DNA from: CAXXOK01 sp963678055 | Lineage (GTDB): Bacteria; Bacillota; Clostridia; Christensenellales; Aristaeellaceae | DNA: 64,000 nucleotides | Assembly (NCBI GenBank): GCA_963678055.1 | Contig: OY782679.1 | Location: 1,302,001-1,366,000 of the forward strand | Reading direction: 5' to 3' | Shown: piece after piece, positions 27,637 to 36,775 of the stretch | How positions within the stretch are numbered: position 1 is the first letter of the stretch | Layout: each line of letters begins with the position of its first letter | Notes under the pieces: generated by a model | What the model saw: only the letters and a program-made list of their open reading frames with translations | The model's database searches: none | Told to the model about the DNA's origin: nothing | Position numbers and translations under genes: made by a program

Positions 27637-30081
27637 ATGGGTACTTACGGTTATTTTGACGATCAAAACCGGGAGTTTATCATCACTCAGCCGGATACGC
27701 CATATCCCTGGATTAACTATCTGGGGAGCGAAGCGTTCTTTTCGCTTATGAGCAATACCTCCGGTGGATATTCATTTTACAAGGATGCGCGGCTGCTTCG
27801 GCTGACGCGATATCGCTATAACAATGTGCCGACCGATGCCGGCGGCAAGTACTATTACCTGCGTGATGGGGATACCGTGTGGAACCCCGGCTGGCAACCG
27901 ACACAGACAAAACTGGACAGTTACCGGTGCCATCATGGTACGGGGTATACGCGCATCGTATCGGTTAAGAACGGGTTGAAAGCTGAGCAATGTGTCATGG
28001 TGCCGTTTGGGTTCCGCGCAGAAGTAACCAAGCTGACACTCACCAATGAAAGTGCGGCCGAAAAGCAAGTCAGCCTGTACAGCTTTGTGGAGTTCTGCCT
28101 TTGGAATGCATTGGATGATGCCACCAATTACCAGCGCAATTATGCCCTGGCAGAAATGGAAATCGAAAACGGCGGCGCGGTGCTGTACCACAAAACCGAA
28201 TACCGGGAACGCCGCAACCACTACGCAGTCTATGCTGTCAATACAGATGTAGACGGCTTTGACACCGACCGTGAATCCTTTCTCGGTTTGTATAACGGAT
28301 TTGGAAGTCCGCAGGTGGTAGCTGAAAACAAGTCCCGCAACAGCCATGCCCACGGCTGGGCACCCATCGGCAGTCATAACATTCGCCGCAGCTTAAAGCC
28401 TGGCGAGAGTATTAGCTTTGTGTTCGTACTGGGGTATTGTGAAAGCCCGAAAGACGATAAGTTCATTGCACCGGGCGTGATCAACAAAGAGGATGCGCAC
28501 GCATTGCTTGCGGCGTTTAAGACAACGGATCAGTTCGATCAAAAACTGGAAGAACTCAAGGACTACTGGACCAAACTGCTCAGCCGCTTCTCTATCCAGT
28601 CGGAGGATGAAAAGTTCAACCGGCAGATCAATTTATGGAACCAATACCAGTGCATGGTAACCTTTAACATGAGTCGCTCCGCCAGCTACTTTGAAAGCGG
28701 GATCGGGCGCGGCATGGGCTTCCGCGATTGCAGCCAGGACCTGCTGGGCTTTGTGCACCTGATTCCCGAACGCGCCAGAGAGCGCATACTGGATATTGCC
28801 GCTACGCAGTTTCCCGATGGCAGCGCATACCACCAGTATCAACCCCTGACCAAGCGCGGCAACCAGGATGTGGGCCGCAACTTTAACGATGATCCGCTAT
28901 GGCTGCTGTACGCTGTGAATGCGTATCTGAAAGAGACCGGAGATTTTGAAATTCTGGACGTGATGGTCGATTTTGATAACGATCCCGACCAAGCTGCGCC
29001 GCTGCTTGAGCACCTGCGCCGCGCGTTCCACTATACAGCTGATCACCTCGGCCCCCATGGCCTACCGCTAATCGGCCGTGCGGACTGGAACGACTGCCTG
29101 AACCTGAACTGCTTCTCGGAAGAACCCGGCGAGAGCTTCCAGACGGTGACCAATAACGATACGGGTATTGCCGAAAGCATCTTTATTGCGGGTATGTTCG
29201 TGGGCGCAGCTGACGACTATGCCGAGATATTTGCAAGCCTTGACGATGAACAGGAAGCGGCCTATGCCATGGCCCAAAAAGCGAAGATGACCCAAGCGGT
29301 TGAAAAACACGGCTGGGATGGACAATGGTTCCTTCGCGCTTACGATGCCAGCGGCGATAAGGTTGGCTCTGACGACTGCCAGGAAGGTAAAATCTTTATC
29401 GAACCGCAGGGAATGTGCGTGATGGCCGGTATCGGCAAGAATAACGGTATGGCGCAAAAGGCGCTGGATTCCGTGCGTGAGCATCTGTTGTTTGAGCATG
29501 GCGTTGTGCTGAACTGGCCGGCCTACAAACAGTATCACCTGAACCTGGGTGAAATCAGCTCCTATCCGCCGGGTTACAAGGAAAACGGCTCGGTGTTCTG
29601 CCATAACAATCCCTGGGTGGCGATCGGTGAAACGGTACTGGGTCACGGGGATAGAGCCTTTGATATATACCGCCGCATTGCGCCGGCCTATATTGAAGAT
29701 CAGAAGCTGCACCGCACCGAGCCCTATGTGTACAGCCAGACGATCAACGGAATGGAAAGCGATAAACCCGGCGAAGCCCGCAACAGCTGGCTGACGGGTA
29801 CGGCGGCCTATAACTTCTATGCCGCATCGCAGGCGATACTGGGCATCAAGCCGCAGTTTTCGGGCCTGATGATTGACCCGTGTCTGCCGGGGTACTTGAA
29901 GACCGTCACAGTACACCGCAGGTTCCGCGGGCGGGAGTATGAGATCGAAATTCAAAACAACAGCAATGGGGAAAAACACAAGGTGTCACTTATTGTTGAT
30001 GGAAAGCCGATTGACGGTCAGATCATTCCGCTGTCTATGGATACAAAAAAGACCTGCAAAGTGCAGGCGATTGTGGAATAA
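27637..30081 (+). CDS. GH94 glycoside phosphorylase, cellobiose phosphorylase type
   Basis: 814-residue cytosolic enzyme of family GH94, which splits a beta-glucoside disaccharide with phosphate, giving glucose 1-phosphate. The length matches cellobiose phosphorylases (about 810), shorter than cellodextrin or chitobiose enzymes. The N-terminal GYFDDQNREFIITQPDTPYP and WINYLGSEAFFSLMSNT are typical; the catalytic acid is D486 in RADWNDCLN, in the (alpha/alpha)6 domain. GAGGAGCGGG precedes the ATG. Two LacI-type operators flank the promoter. No sugar transporter is adjacent, so uptake must be encoded elsewhere. Specificity for cellobiose rather than laminaribiose is likely but not proven. Confidence 0.9.
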   Translation: MGTYGYFDDQNREFIITQPDTPYPWINYLGSEAFFSLMSNTSGGYSFYKDARLLRLTRYRYNNVPTDAGGKYYYLRDGDTVWNPGWQPTQTKLDSYRCHHGTGYTRIVSVKNGLKAEQCVMVPFGFRAEVTKLTLTNESAAEKQVSLYSFVEFCLWNALDDATNYQRNYALAEMEIENGGAVLYHKTEYRERRNHYAVYAVNTDVDGFDTDRESFLGLYNGFGSPQVVAENKSRNSHAHGWAPIGSHNIRRSLKPGESISFVFVLGYCESPKDDKFIAPGVINKEDAHALLAAFKTTDQFDQKLEELKDYWTKLLSRFSIQSEDEKFNRQINLWNQYQCMVTFNMSRSASYFESGIGRGMGFRDCSQDLLGFVHLIPERARERILDIAATQFPDGSAYHQYQPLTKRGNQDVGRNFNDDPLWLLYAVNAYLKETGDFEILDVMVDFDNDPDQAAPLLEHLRRAFHYTADHLGPHGLPLIGRADWNDCLNLNCFSEEPGESFQTVTNNDTGIAESIFIAGMFVGAADDYAEIFASLDDEQEAAYAMAQKAKMTQAVEKHGWDGQWFLRAYDASGDKVGSDDCQEGKIFIEPQGMCVMAGIGKNNGMAQKALDSVREHLLFEHGVVLNWPAYKQYHLNLGEISSYPPGYKENGSVFCHNNPWVAIGETVLGHGDRAFDIYRRIAPAYIEDQKLHRTEPYVYSQTINGMESDKPGEARNSWLTGTAAYNFYAASQAILGIKPQFSGLMIDPCLPGYLKTVTVHRRFRGREYEIEIQNNSNGEKHKVSLIVDGKPIDGQIIPLSMDTKKTCKVQAIVE

Positions 30082-30087
30082 TCGAGC

Positions 30088-30564
30088 TTACTTGTGGTAC
30101 CGCTGTCCAGCGTTGATTTTCGCAGCGCGGTATAGCTGCTCCAGCAGTACAATGCGCGCCAGCTGATGGGGGAAGGTCATCCTGCTCATAGACAGGCGCT
30201 CCTGCGCGCGGGATACAACGCTTTCGTGAAGCCCCAGCGAGCCGCCGATGACAAACACGATCTCGCTTTTTCCGGAGACAAACAAATCGCTTAGCTTGCC
30301 TGCCAGCTCCTCGCTGGCGGGCTGTTTTGCATTGATACACAGGGCAATAACATACGCCGAATCGGGAATGCGTTTCAGCATTTTAGCAGCTTCTGCTTCC
30401 TGTGTTTTCGCAATCGCCGTATCGGACAGTTGCTTGGGTTCGGGTTCATCCGCAACCTCAGTAACGGTGCAGGGCATCAGCTGAGAGAGGCGTTTCAGGT
30501 ATTCCTTTTGTGCATCTTGAAAATAGCGCTCCCGGAGCTTGCCAACGCACAGTACGGTAATCAA
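30088..30564 (-). CDS. rlmH: 23S rRNA (pseudouridine1915-N3)-methyltransferase
   Basis: 158-residue SPOUT-fold enzyme that methylates pseudouridine 1915 in helix 69 of 23S rRNA. Motifs: the N-terminal ITVLCVGKLRERYF, the knot segment FVIGGSLGLHESV and the C-terminal MTFPHQLARIVLLEQLYRA. Translation starts at TTG, overlapping the stop of the preceding gene as TTGA, with GGAGGG upstream. It converges on the GH94 gene with a six-base gap. Confidence 0.96.
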   Translation of the reverse strand: MITVLCVGKLRERYFQDAQKEYLKRLSQLMPCTVTEVADEPEPKQLSDTAIAKTQEAEAAKMLKRIPDSAYVIALCINAKQPASEELAGKLSDLFVSGKSEIVFVIGGSLGLHESVVSRAQERLSMSRMTFPHQLARIVLLEQLYRAAKINAGQRYHK

Positions 30565-30830
30565 ACGGTACCCTCCTCAAGCAGGGTAAACAAGGTAGCG
30601 TCTATGCGGATATCGCGGAACAGGCGGTCAAAATAATTGGCATCACCACCGGCAATAAACAGGGTGATCAGCGTTTCCTGCGTACCGACATCTGTTACCG
30701 TATGTAGAGTGCCGCGGCAGTCGCGCAGGGTACAGCCGTCGTGGAGCGCCGGGGCGTCCTCAGCCATGGCAAACAGCATAACGCCGAACCCATCAATGGT
30801 TACTGTTTCATCCAGCACGTGAAACTCCAT
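30561..30830 (-). CDS. Unknown 89-residue protein before rlmH
   Basis: I do not recognise this protein. The ATG follows AGGAGGACTGC; the stop overlaps the rlmH start. The sequence suggests a small beta-rich fold (LDETVTIDGFGVMLFAM, TLHTVTDVGTQETLITLF) followed by a helix, with no membrane segment or metal motif. It lies between an MBL-fold hydrolase gene and rlmH in one minus-strand run. Confidence 0.8.
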   Translation of the reverse strand: MEFHVLDETVTIDGFGVMLFAMAEDAPALHDGCTLRDCRGTLHTVTDVGTQETLITLFIAGGDANYFDRLFRDIRIDATLFTLLEEGTV

Positions 30831-30839
30831 GCAGTCCTC

Positions 30840-31631
30840 CTATATACGGTACAGTTGCCCGGCCTGGAAGCGGCTGGCAAGATCCAAACTCACGTCCTCG
30901 CCAATGATGGCACCTTCTTGGGTCAGTGCGTCGGATACGACACGGTAGGCCATCTCCGGCGTGTTGTTTTCCTGGCTTAAGTGTCCAAGTAACAGGTGTT
31001 TTGTGCCGCTGTGCAATAGCTTTACGGCGGCCTGCGCACCGGCATCATTGCTCAGGTGACCCTTTCGCCCTAAAATGCGTGTTTTCAGGTGCGCTGGGTA
31101 AGATCGATTGTTTTGCAGCATCTCCGGATCATGGTTGCTCTCCAGCAGAACAATATCCGCGCTTTCTATCGCCTGAAAAACGGACTTGGAAAAATAGCCA
31201 AGGTCGGTGGCGACAGCAACGCTATGTCCGCCAGTAAAAAAGCGAAAGCCGGTCGGTTCGTTGGCATCGTGGGGGATAGCAAAGGGAACAGCTTCGATAT
31301 CTTCAATAAAAAAGCTCTCGTCTGCACGCACGGTTATGCGGTGCTGGCTTGGCAGCTGGCCGATCTTGCGGGCCATACCGTCCCAGGTGCCTTCGGTGGC
31401 ATAAATGGGGATGTTCAGCTTGCGGCTGATGATCCCCGCGCCTTTCATGTGATCCGTATGCTCATGGGTGATCAGTAGTGCGCGAATCGCGGCAATATCC
31501 AGCTTGGCTTTGACAAGCGCTTCCAGCAGTTGTTTGCCGCTCATGCCGCTGTCGATCAGCACAGCACCGCGATCGGTGGATAAATAGGCGCTATTGCCGC
31601 TGGAACCGGAAAACAGGGTACAGAATTGCAA
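30840..31631 (-). CDS. MBL-fold metallohydrolase, YycJ/WalJ-like
   Basis: 263-residue metallo-beta-lactamase-fold protein. The metal site reads THEHTDH, with the upstream VLIDSGMSG and later histidines in LLLGHLSQENN. Order and length match YycJ (WalJ), linked in Bacillus to cell-wall and DNA-replication control and usually found near rlmH. Here it is two genes upstream of rlmH, agreeing with that link, although walRK are absent. The start is TTG at 31631 with AAAGGCGG upstream. Confidence 0.9.
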   Translation of the reverse strand: MQFCTLFSGSSGNSAYLSTDRGAVLIDSGMSGKQLLEALVKAKLDIAAIRALLITHEHTDHMKGAGIISRKLNIPIYATEGTWDGMARKIGQLPSQHRITVRADESFFIEDIEAVPFAIPHDANEPTGFRFFTGGHSVAVATDLGYFSKSVFQAIESADIVLLESNHDPEMLQNNRSYPAHLKTRILGRKGHLSNDAGAQAAVKLLHSGTKHLLLGHLSQENNTPEMAYRVVSDALTQEGAIIGEDVSLDLASRFQAGQLYRI

Positions 31632-31635
31632 GGGC

Positions 31636-32484
31636 TTACCGCCTTTCGGGGGAATGGGTTTGCGGGGATGTATCGGGGATAAAGCCTTCGAACATCACCG
31701 CGTCATAGCGCGTATGCGCCAGGTCAAGATCGTGTTGGTTGCGGACTGTCCAAGTGATCAGCAGTGGTCTAAACAACCTGCGAATCAGCTTCAGGGAAAG
31801 TGATTTGTCATGCTCAAAGCCGTAGGCAATGAAATGCGGGCGGGACAGAACATTAATCAGCAAATGCTTAAGCAGGAATGCTTTTGTCTTAGGGGTGTTT
31901 TGATCGAACTGCCCGGTCGATAGCTGCCCGCGCAGCTCATGCGGGGCGTGCCTGCGCAGGTAGCGCACAATGGAAGGATGAAACGATTCCAGGCAATAGT
32001 CTCCGCTATAGGTCTCCAGTATCACTAGCGCGGCACGCACCGTATGCAGGTACTGCTTATGGTGTTTCAACTCGATAATCAATGGAACTCTGCCGTCTAT
32101 CATCGCAAGGAAATCAGCAAACAGGGGAATCGGGCTTCCGTCCGGCAGCGTGGGCAGATCGGCATAGTTTGTCTGCTCAATCTCAGTCTGCACACCGCAG
32201 ACACGCAAAGTGTCCAGGTCATGGTGCACCACAATCTGCCCGTCGCGAGTGGATTGGATATCCATCTCGATACCGTATCCGCGCTCTTTGGCCAGCTTGA
32301 ATGCCCGCATGCTGTTTTCGATTACGGATTGATTTCCATCATGCAGGCCGCGATGCGCATACAACACATCCCGCCTGAAGGTTTTAGGAAACGGCCTGCG
32401 TGCAGGCGCAATAAGCCAAAGGTATCCTGCAAAAAGCAGCAGCAATACCGAAAATCCAAATAGGAACCACAATGCAAAAACCAT
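31636..32484 (-). CDS. Glycerophosphodiester phosphodiesterase, membrane-anchored
   Basis: 282-residue GDPD that cleaves glycerophosphodiesters to glycerol 3-phosphate and an alcohol. An N-terminal membrane helix (MVFALWFLFGFSVLLLLFAG) anchors it. The active site reads YAHRGLHDGNQSVIENS, EMDIQSTRDGQIVVHHD and IIELKHH, with the expected His, Glu and Asp. The ATG at 32484 lies one base past the MFS stop, so the two genes are coupled; the 22 extra residues upstream overlap the MFS gene and are not used. Confidence 0.93.
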   Translation of the reverse strand: MVFALWFLFGFSVLLLLFAGYLWLIAPARRPFPKTFRRDVLYAHRGLHDGNQSVIENSMRAFKLAKERGYGIEMDIQSTRDGQIVVHHDLDTLRVCGVQTEIEQTNYADLPTLPDGSPIPLFADFLAMIDGRVPLIIELKHHKQYLHTVRAALVILETYSGDYCLESFHPSIVRYLRRHAPHELRGQLSTGQFDQNTPKTKAFLLKHLLINVLSRPHFIAYGFEHDKSLSLKLIRRLFRPLLITWTVRNQHDLDLAHTRYDAVMFEGFIPDTSPQTHSPERR

Positions 32485-32485
32485 A

Positions 32486-33796
32486 TCAATCGTCTCCGGC
32501 GTCAAAGGCTTCCAGCTTGCTCTTGGGCGGCAGCGGCTTGGAATCGCCATGTTTGGCCATGGAAATGGTCACAAGGGAAATCGCAACCATAATAGCGGCA
32601 TAGGGTGCTAGTGTGTGGTAGCCGATGTGTTCCATCAGAAAGCCGCTCACCGTTGGTGTAATGGCCTGCGCGGCCATGGAGAAGGTGTAATAATACCCTG
32701 TAAACTGGCCGACATCGCCTGATTTGGAGATTTCCACGACCATCGGGTAGCTGTTGACATTGATGGACGCCCAGGCGATACCCACCAGGGCAAGGATGAT
32801 GTAAATGAAGAAGTTATTGTTCTGAAACAGCGAGAAGGCCAGAAAGCTGAGTGAAAGCAGTGCGACCCCGAACTGAATCATGCGTTTGCGGCCGATTTTG
32901 GAGGAGATAATGCCGATGGGTATGAAGCAGATCAGCGCTGCGGCGTTTGCCACCAGCAGCAGGTCAGAGGCCGCTTTCAAACCCATACCCCATTGCTCCT
33001 GCACAAAGCGGGAGAAAGCCGAGGTTACGGCGTTATAACCCATAAACCAGAAGAACACCGAAAACAGGATGAAGAACAAGCTGCGCTTGACCGCCGGGTT
33101 CATGGAACGCAAGCTGGCCTTTTTGACATCGGTAGCGGGTTTTTCTTCTTTCGTTTCTTCGTCGTATGTATCATTAAATTCGGCGGTTTCCTTGGCCAGT
33201 TTGTTCTCGCGTATGGAGAGCACCACAATGATAACCGCAACCAGCATGAATGCAGCCACTGCGTAGATAATGCTGGTATAGTCTTCCGACCCATCAGCGC
33301 GTGTAACAAGCAAAAGCTTGGTCAGCACGAGCATCAGCACGCCGCCCAGCGAACCCATCAGGTTAATGACGGCGTTACCTTTAGACCGCAGAGGCTTAGG
33401 CGTTACATCCGGCATCAGCGCAACGGCGGGGGAGCGGTAGGTGCTCATTGCTACAAGCAGCAGGAACAGCACAACCATGAACAAAAGCAAACTTTGCTGA
33501 TTGATAGCAAAGGGCAGGAATCCCATTAATACGACAGCGCCCAGCGTACCAAATACGATATACGGTGTACGCTTGCCAAAGCGTGTTTTGGTACGGTCGG
33601 ATAACATACCGAAGAACGGCAGCAAAAAAAGCGCTAGAATATTATCCAGCGCCATGACCGCCCCAACGGCGGTGTCACCAATACCAAAGTCGTATTTGAG
33701 CACTTTCTGGATGATGCTGTCGTACATCTGCCAGAAAGCGCTAATGGACATGAAAGCGAAACCTACCAGGATCGTGCGGCTTTTGTTCAGTTTCAT
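32486..33796 (-). CDS. MFS transporter
   Basis: 436-residue major facilitator with about twelve helices, a loop motif DRTKTRFGKRTPYI between helices 2 and 3 and a charged central loop (NDTYDEETKEEKPATDVKK). The loop motif and length resemble the sugar-cation symporter side of the family (GPH/SLC45-like). GGAGGACGC is followed by TTG-ATG; the ATG at 33796 is chosen. It shares a transcript with the GDPD gene, which could hint at glycerophosphodiester or sugar uptake, but the substrate is unknown. Confidence 0.88.
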   Translation of the reverse strand: MKLNKSRTILVGFAFMSISAFWQMYDSIIQKVLKYDFGIGDTAVGAVMALDNILALFLLPFFGMLSDRTKTRFGKRTPYIVFGTLGAVVLMGFLPFAINQQSLLLFMVVLFLLLVAMSTYRSPAVALMPDVTPKPLRSKGNAVINLMGSLGGVLMLVLTKLLLVTRADGSEDYTSIIYAVAAFMLVAVIIVVLSIRENKLAKETAEFNDTYDEETKEEKPATDVKKASLRSMNPAVKRSLFFILFSVFFWFMGYNAVTSAFSRFVQEQWGMGLKAASDLLLVANAAALICFIPIGIISSKIGRKRMIQFGVALLSLSFLAFSLFQNNNFFIYIILALVGIAWASINVNSYPMVVEISKSGDVGQFTGYYYTFSMAAQAITPTVSGFLMEHIGYHTLAPYAAIMVAISLVTISMAKHGDSKPLPPKSKLEAFDAGDD

Positions 33797-33835
33797 CAAA
33801 GCGTCCTCCTTTAAAGGCTTACCGCTATCATAGTA

Positions 33836-34207
33836 TTACGCTTTTTGATTGTCAATATGGCGGCGGATAGCCTGAAAAGTTTCTTCGGATATATCGTGCT
33901 CAATCTTGCAGGCATCGTCCTGCGCGGTTTCCGAATTAACGCCTAAACTGATTAAAAACTGCGTCAGTGTCTGGTGCCGCTCATACATGCTTTTGGCAAT
34001 CTCAAGGCCTTTTTCAGTGATGGTGATCAGGCCATCCTTTTCCATGGTGATATAGCCGTTTTCCCGAAGGCGCTTGGTGGCATAACTCACGCTGGGTTTG
34101 GTTACGCCCAGTTCGTTTGCAATGTCGATGGAGCGAATATACCCGTGCTGCAATTTCAGCATCAGCATAGTCTCCAGATAATCCTGGGAAGACTTGAGTA
34201 TCTGCAT
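33836..34207 (-). CDS. DtxR/MntR-family metal-dependent repressor
   Basis: 123-residue regulator. The winged helix is IRSIDIANELGVTKPSVSYA with RLRENGYITMEKDGLITIT; the dimerisation part carries the metal ligands in the HDISEETFQAIRRHI segment and E/C positions before it. The SH3-like third domain is missing, as in MntR. It is the last gene of the feoA-feoB-small peptide operon, so it likely senses Fe(II) (or Mn) and represses its own operon through the dyads at 36724, 37048 and 37078. GAAAGGAGGTGAAC is a very strong ribosome site. Confidence 0.92.
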   Translation of the reverse strand: MQILKSSQDYLETMLMLKLQHGYIRSIDIANELGVTKPSVSYATKRLRENGYITMEKDGLITITEKGLEIAKSMYERHQTLTQFLISLGVNSETAQDDACKIEHDISEETFQAIRRHIDNQKA

Positions 34208-34240
34208 GGGTTCACCTCCTTTCCTTCCAGATTTGCAAAA

Positions 34241-34384
34241 TTACATATTGGTGTGACAGCCCATGCTGCAGTGGCCGCAGTCACCGCCACAGCTGCCTTT
34301 TCCTTTCTTTTTATCAGCGATCATCTTCCATACGATGCCGCCTACGATGAGCAGTACAATACCGCCTACAATATAGTTTGCCAT
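34241..34384 (-). CDS. FeoB-associated Cys-rich membrane peptide
   Basis: 47-residue peptide with one N-terminal membrane helix (YIVGGIVLLIVGGIVW), a lysine patch (KKKGKG) and a cysteine-rich tail (SCGGDCGHCSMGCH). This is the layout of the small proteins found after feoB in many Bacillota. AAGGAGACACAAC precedes the ATG, 12 bases after feoB. It may assist iron handling at the inner face of FeoB; direct evidence is lacking in the family. An overlapping longer frame is an artefact of feoB. Confidence 0.9.
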   Translation of the reverse strand: MANYIVGGIVLLIVGGIVWKMIADKKKGKGSCGGDCGHCSMGCHTNM

Positions 34385-34395
34385 GTTGTGTCTCC

Positions 34396-36702
34396 TTACG
34401 CAATGATATGCTTGTTCTTTCGTGCCAGTTGGAAAATCATGCCACCCAGCAGCAGGAATGCCACTGCCGTCCACAGGGTAAAACCACCACCGGCGATCAG
34501 CACACCGATGCGGAATACGATAAGCGATATCGCAAAGGCGTACAGGGTCTGGTAGCCAAGGGCAAACCAGGTCCATCTGGCGGAGTTCATTTCTCGCTTG
34601 ATTGCACCCATAGCCGCAAAGCAGGGGGCGCACAGTAGGTTGAAGAGCAGGAAGCTGAATGCACCCAGTGCACCATACCCGCCGCTCGTCTCGTTAAACG
34701 CGTTGGCTACGGGGGAGAGCGACGCTTCTATTTCTTCCGGGCTGCCTTCTTCCAAAAGCGCCAGGGCATCGTCTTCACTGTCAGCTGTGTTAAACAATAC
34801 GCCAAACACGCCGACAACGCCTTCCTTAGCCACCAGACCCATAACCGTTGCTACGGTGAACTGCCAGCCATCAAACCCGACAGGGCGGAAAACGGGGGAT
34901 ACGATACCGCCGGCTTTAGCCAGCATGCTTTCGTCCATATTATCAACAGCACCGAACGTAGCGCGCGCGCTTTCATCAATCGCTACGGCAGCGGTCTGTG
35001 ATTCCGTAGTGGGCGTTTCAGCCGGTTTGGCCCAGCCGTAGCCGGAGGTAAACCAGATGAATATGCTGGCCACGACGATAACAGTACCGGCACGCTTAAT
35101 GAAGCTCCAGCCGCGTTCCCAGGTGCTGCGCAGTACGTTGTTGGCCGAGGGGGTATGGTAGGGGGGCAGCTCCATAACAAACGGGGCGGGTCGACCCTGA
35201 AAGCGGCGGGTTTTGCGCAGCATGATGCCGGAGATAATCACCGACGCAACGCCGATAAAGTACGCTGCGGCAGCCACCCAGCCTGCGTTGTGGAACAATG
35301 CGCCCGCAATCAGTGCGACGATGGGCATTTTTGCTCCGCAGGGGATAAACGTGGCGGTGATAATGGTCATGCGGCGGTCGTGCTCGTTTTCAATCGTGCG
35401 CGAGGCCATGATGCCCGGTACCGTACAGCCCGAGGAGATCAGCATCGGGATGAAGCTCTTACCCGACAAACCGAACTTGCGGAACAGACGGTCCATGATG
35501 AACGCAACGCGTGACATATACCCGATGTCTTCCAGTATAGCCAGCAACAGGAACAAGACCAGCATTTGCGGTACAAAGCCCAGCACGGCACCGGCACCGC
35601 CGATGATTCCGTCGCCGATCAGTCCTACCAGCCAGCCAGCCGTGCCGATGTCAGTCAACCAGGTTACGACGGGTTCTTGAATCCACTGGGCGATGAACAC
35701 ATCGTTTGTGAAGTCTGTCGCCAGCGAGCCAACGGTAGTTACGGAGATGTAATAAACCAGGAACATGACGATCGCAAAAATCGGCAGGGCGAGAATACGG
35801 TTGGTGATAATGCGGTCAATTTTGTCCGTCATGCTGAGGACACCGGCCGCACGCCCCTTCTTCACAGAGGCCGAGACCAACTTCTCGATGTAGTCATAGC
35901 GCTGGTTGGTGATGATGGACTCTGCATCATCATCCATTTCCTGCTCGCAGGCAACGATCTTTTCTTCGATATGCTTTAAAATACCGGCAGGGAGGTTCAA
36001 CTCCTGGGTCACTTTTTCATCGCGTTCAAAAAGCTTGATGGCATACCAGCGCGACAGGGAAGCATCCACGATGCTGCCTTCGTGCACCACGCCGCCGTCA
36101 TGGTGGTGGTGCAGGGGTTCGTCGCCGTTATGGTGTGTGATCAAATCCTCAATGTGCGCAAGGGCGTGCTCTACGCTGCCGGCGAATACGTGCGGATGCT
36201 CAATATCCTTGTGCTTACCGGCAAGCTCGGCGGCCTTTTTAGCGACCACGACAGACCCTTCACCCTTCAGGGCGGAGGTTTCGATGACTTCGCACTTTAG
36301 TTCTTCGGCCAGTTTCAGAAGCTGGATGACATCACCGTTTTTACGGGTGACATCGATCATGTTCAGCGCAATGACCATGGGAATGTTGAGCTCTTTGAGC
36401 TGCGTGGTCAGGTACAGGTTGCGCTCGATATTACTGGCATCAACAATGTTGATGATGACATCCGGCTTTTCATTCACCAGAAAATTACGGGCCAGTACTT
36501 CTTCCAAGGTATAGGGGGATAGGGAGTAAATGCCGGGTAAATCCTGGATGATGATGTCCGAAGAGCCTTTCAGGCGCCCTTCTTTTTTCTCAACGGTTAC
36601 ACCGGGCCAGTTGCCAACGTATTGGTTACTGCCGGTTAATGCGTTGAACATGGTGGTCTTACCGGAGTTGGGGTTGCCTGCAAGCGCAATTTTGATGCTC
36701 AC
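34396..36702 (-). CDS. feoB: Ferrous iron transport protein B
   Basis: 768-residue Fe(II) transporter with an N-terminal G-protein domain (G1 GNPNSGKTT at residues 9-17, G3 DLPGIYSL, G4 NMID) and a C-terminal membrane domain with two Gate motifs (GCTVPGIMASR and PCFAAMGAIKREM). An unusual His-rich stretch (HHNGDEPLHHHHDGGVVHEG) lies between the G domain and the membrane part and could bind metal. Translation starts at GTG 36702 after GGAGG. A regulatory dyad lies just upstream, between feoA and feoB. Confidence 0.97.
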   Translation of the reverse strand: MSIKIALAGNPNSGKTTMFNALTGSNQYVGNWPGVTVEKKEGRLKGSSDIIIQDLPGIYSLSPYTLEEVLARNFLVNEKPDVIINIVDASNIERNLYLTTQLKELNIPMVIALNMIDVTRKNGDVIQLLKLAEELKCEVIETSALKGEGSVVVAKKAAELAGKHKDIEHPHVFAGSVEHALAHIEDLITHHNGDEPLHHHHDGGVVHEGSIVDASLSRWYAIKLFERDEKVTQELNLPAGILKHIEEKIVACEQEMDDDAESIITNQRYDYIEKLVSASVKKGRAAGVLSMTDKIDRIITNRILALPIFAIVMFLVYYISVTTVGSLATDFTNDVFIAQWIQEPVVTWLTDIGTAGWLVGLIGDGIIGGAGAVLGFVPQMLVLFLLLAILEDIGYMSRVAFIMDRLFRKFGLSGKSFIPMLISSGCTVPGIMASRTIENEHDRRMTIITATFIPCGAKMPIVALIAGALFHNAGWVAAAAYFIGVASVIISGIMLRKTRRFQGRPAPFVMELPPYHTPSANNVLRSTWERGWSFIKRAGTVIVVASIFIWFTSGYGWAKPAETPTTESQTAAVAIDESARATFGAVDNMDESMLAKAGGIVSPVFRPVGFDGWQFTVATVMGLVAKEGVVGVFGVLFNTADSEDDALALLEEGSPEEIEASLSPVANAFNETSGGYGALGAFSFLLFNLLCAPCFAAMGAIKREMNSARWTWFALGYQTLYAFAISLIVFRIGVLIAGGGFTLWTAVAFLLLGGMIFQLARKNKHIIA

Positions 36703-36723
36703 GTAAGGTCCTCCTGTACTAAG

Positions 36724-36739
36724 GTTAGTATAGTCTAAC
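36724..36739. promoter_or_regulatory. Dyad GTTAG-N6-CTAAC between feoA and feoB
   Basis: Sixteen-base interrupted palindrome GTTAGTATAGTCTAAC, resembling DtxR/IdeR-type boxes, 22 bases upstream of the feoB start. The same half-sites with the same spacing occur upstream of feoA. Confidence 0.65.
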
Positions 36740-36775
36740 TATCGGGGAAAGGAAAAGCGGTTTTCACCGCAGTTG

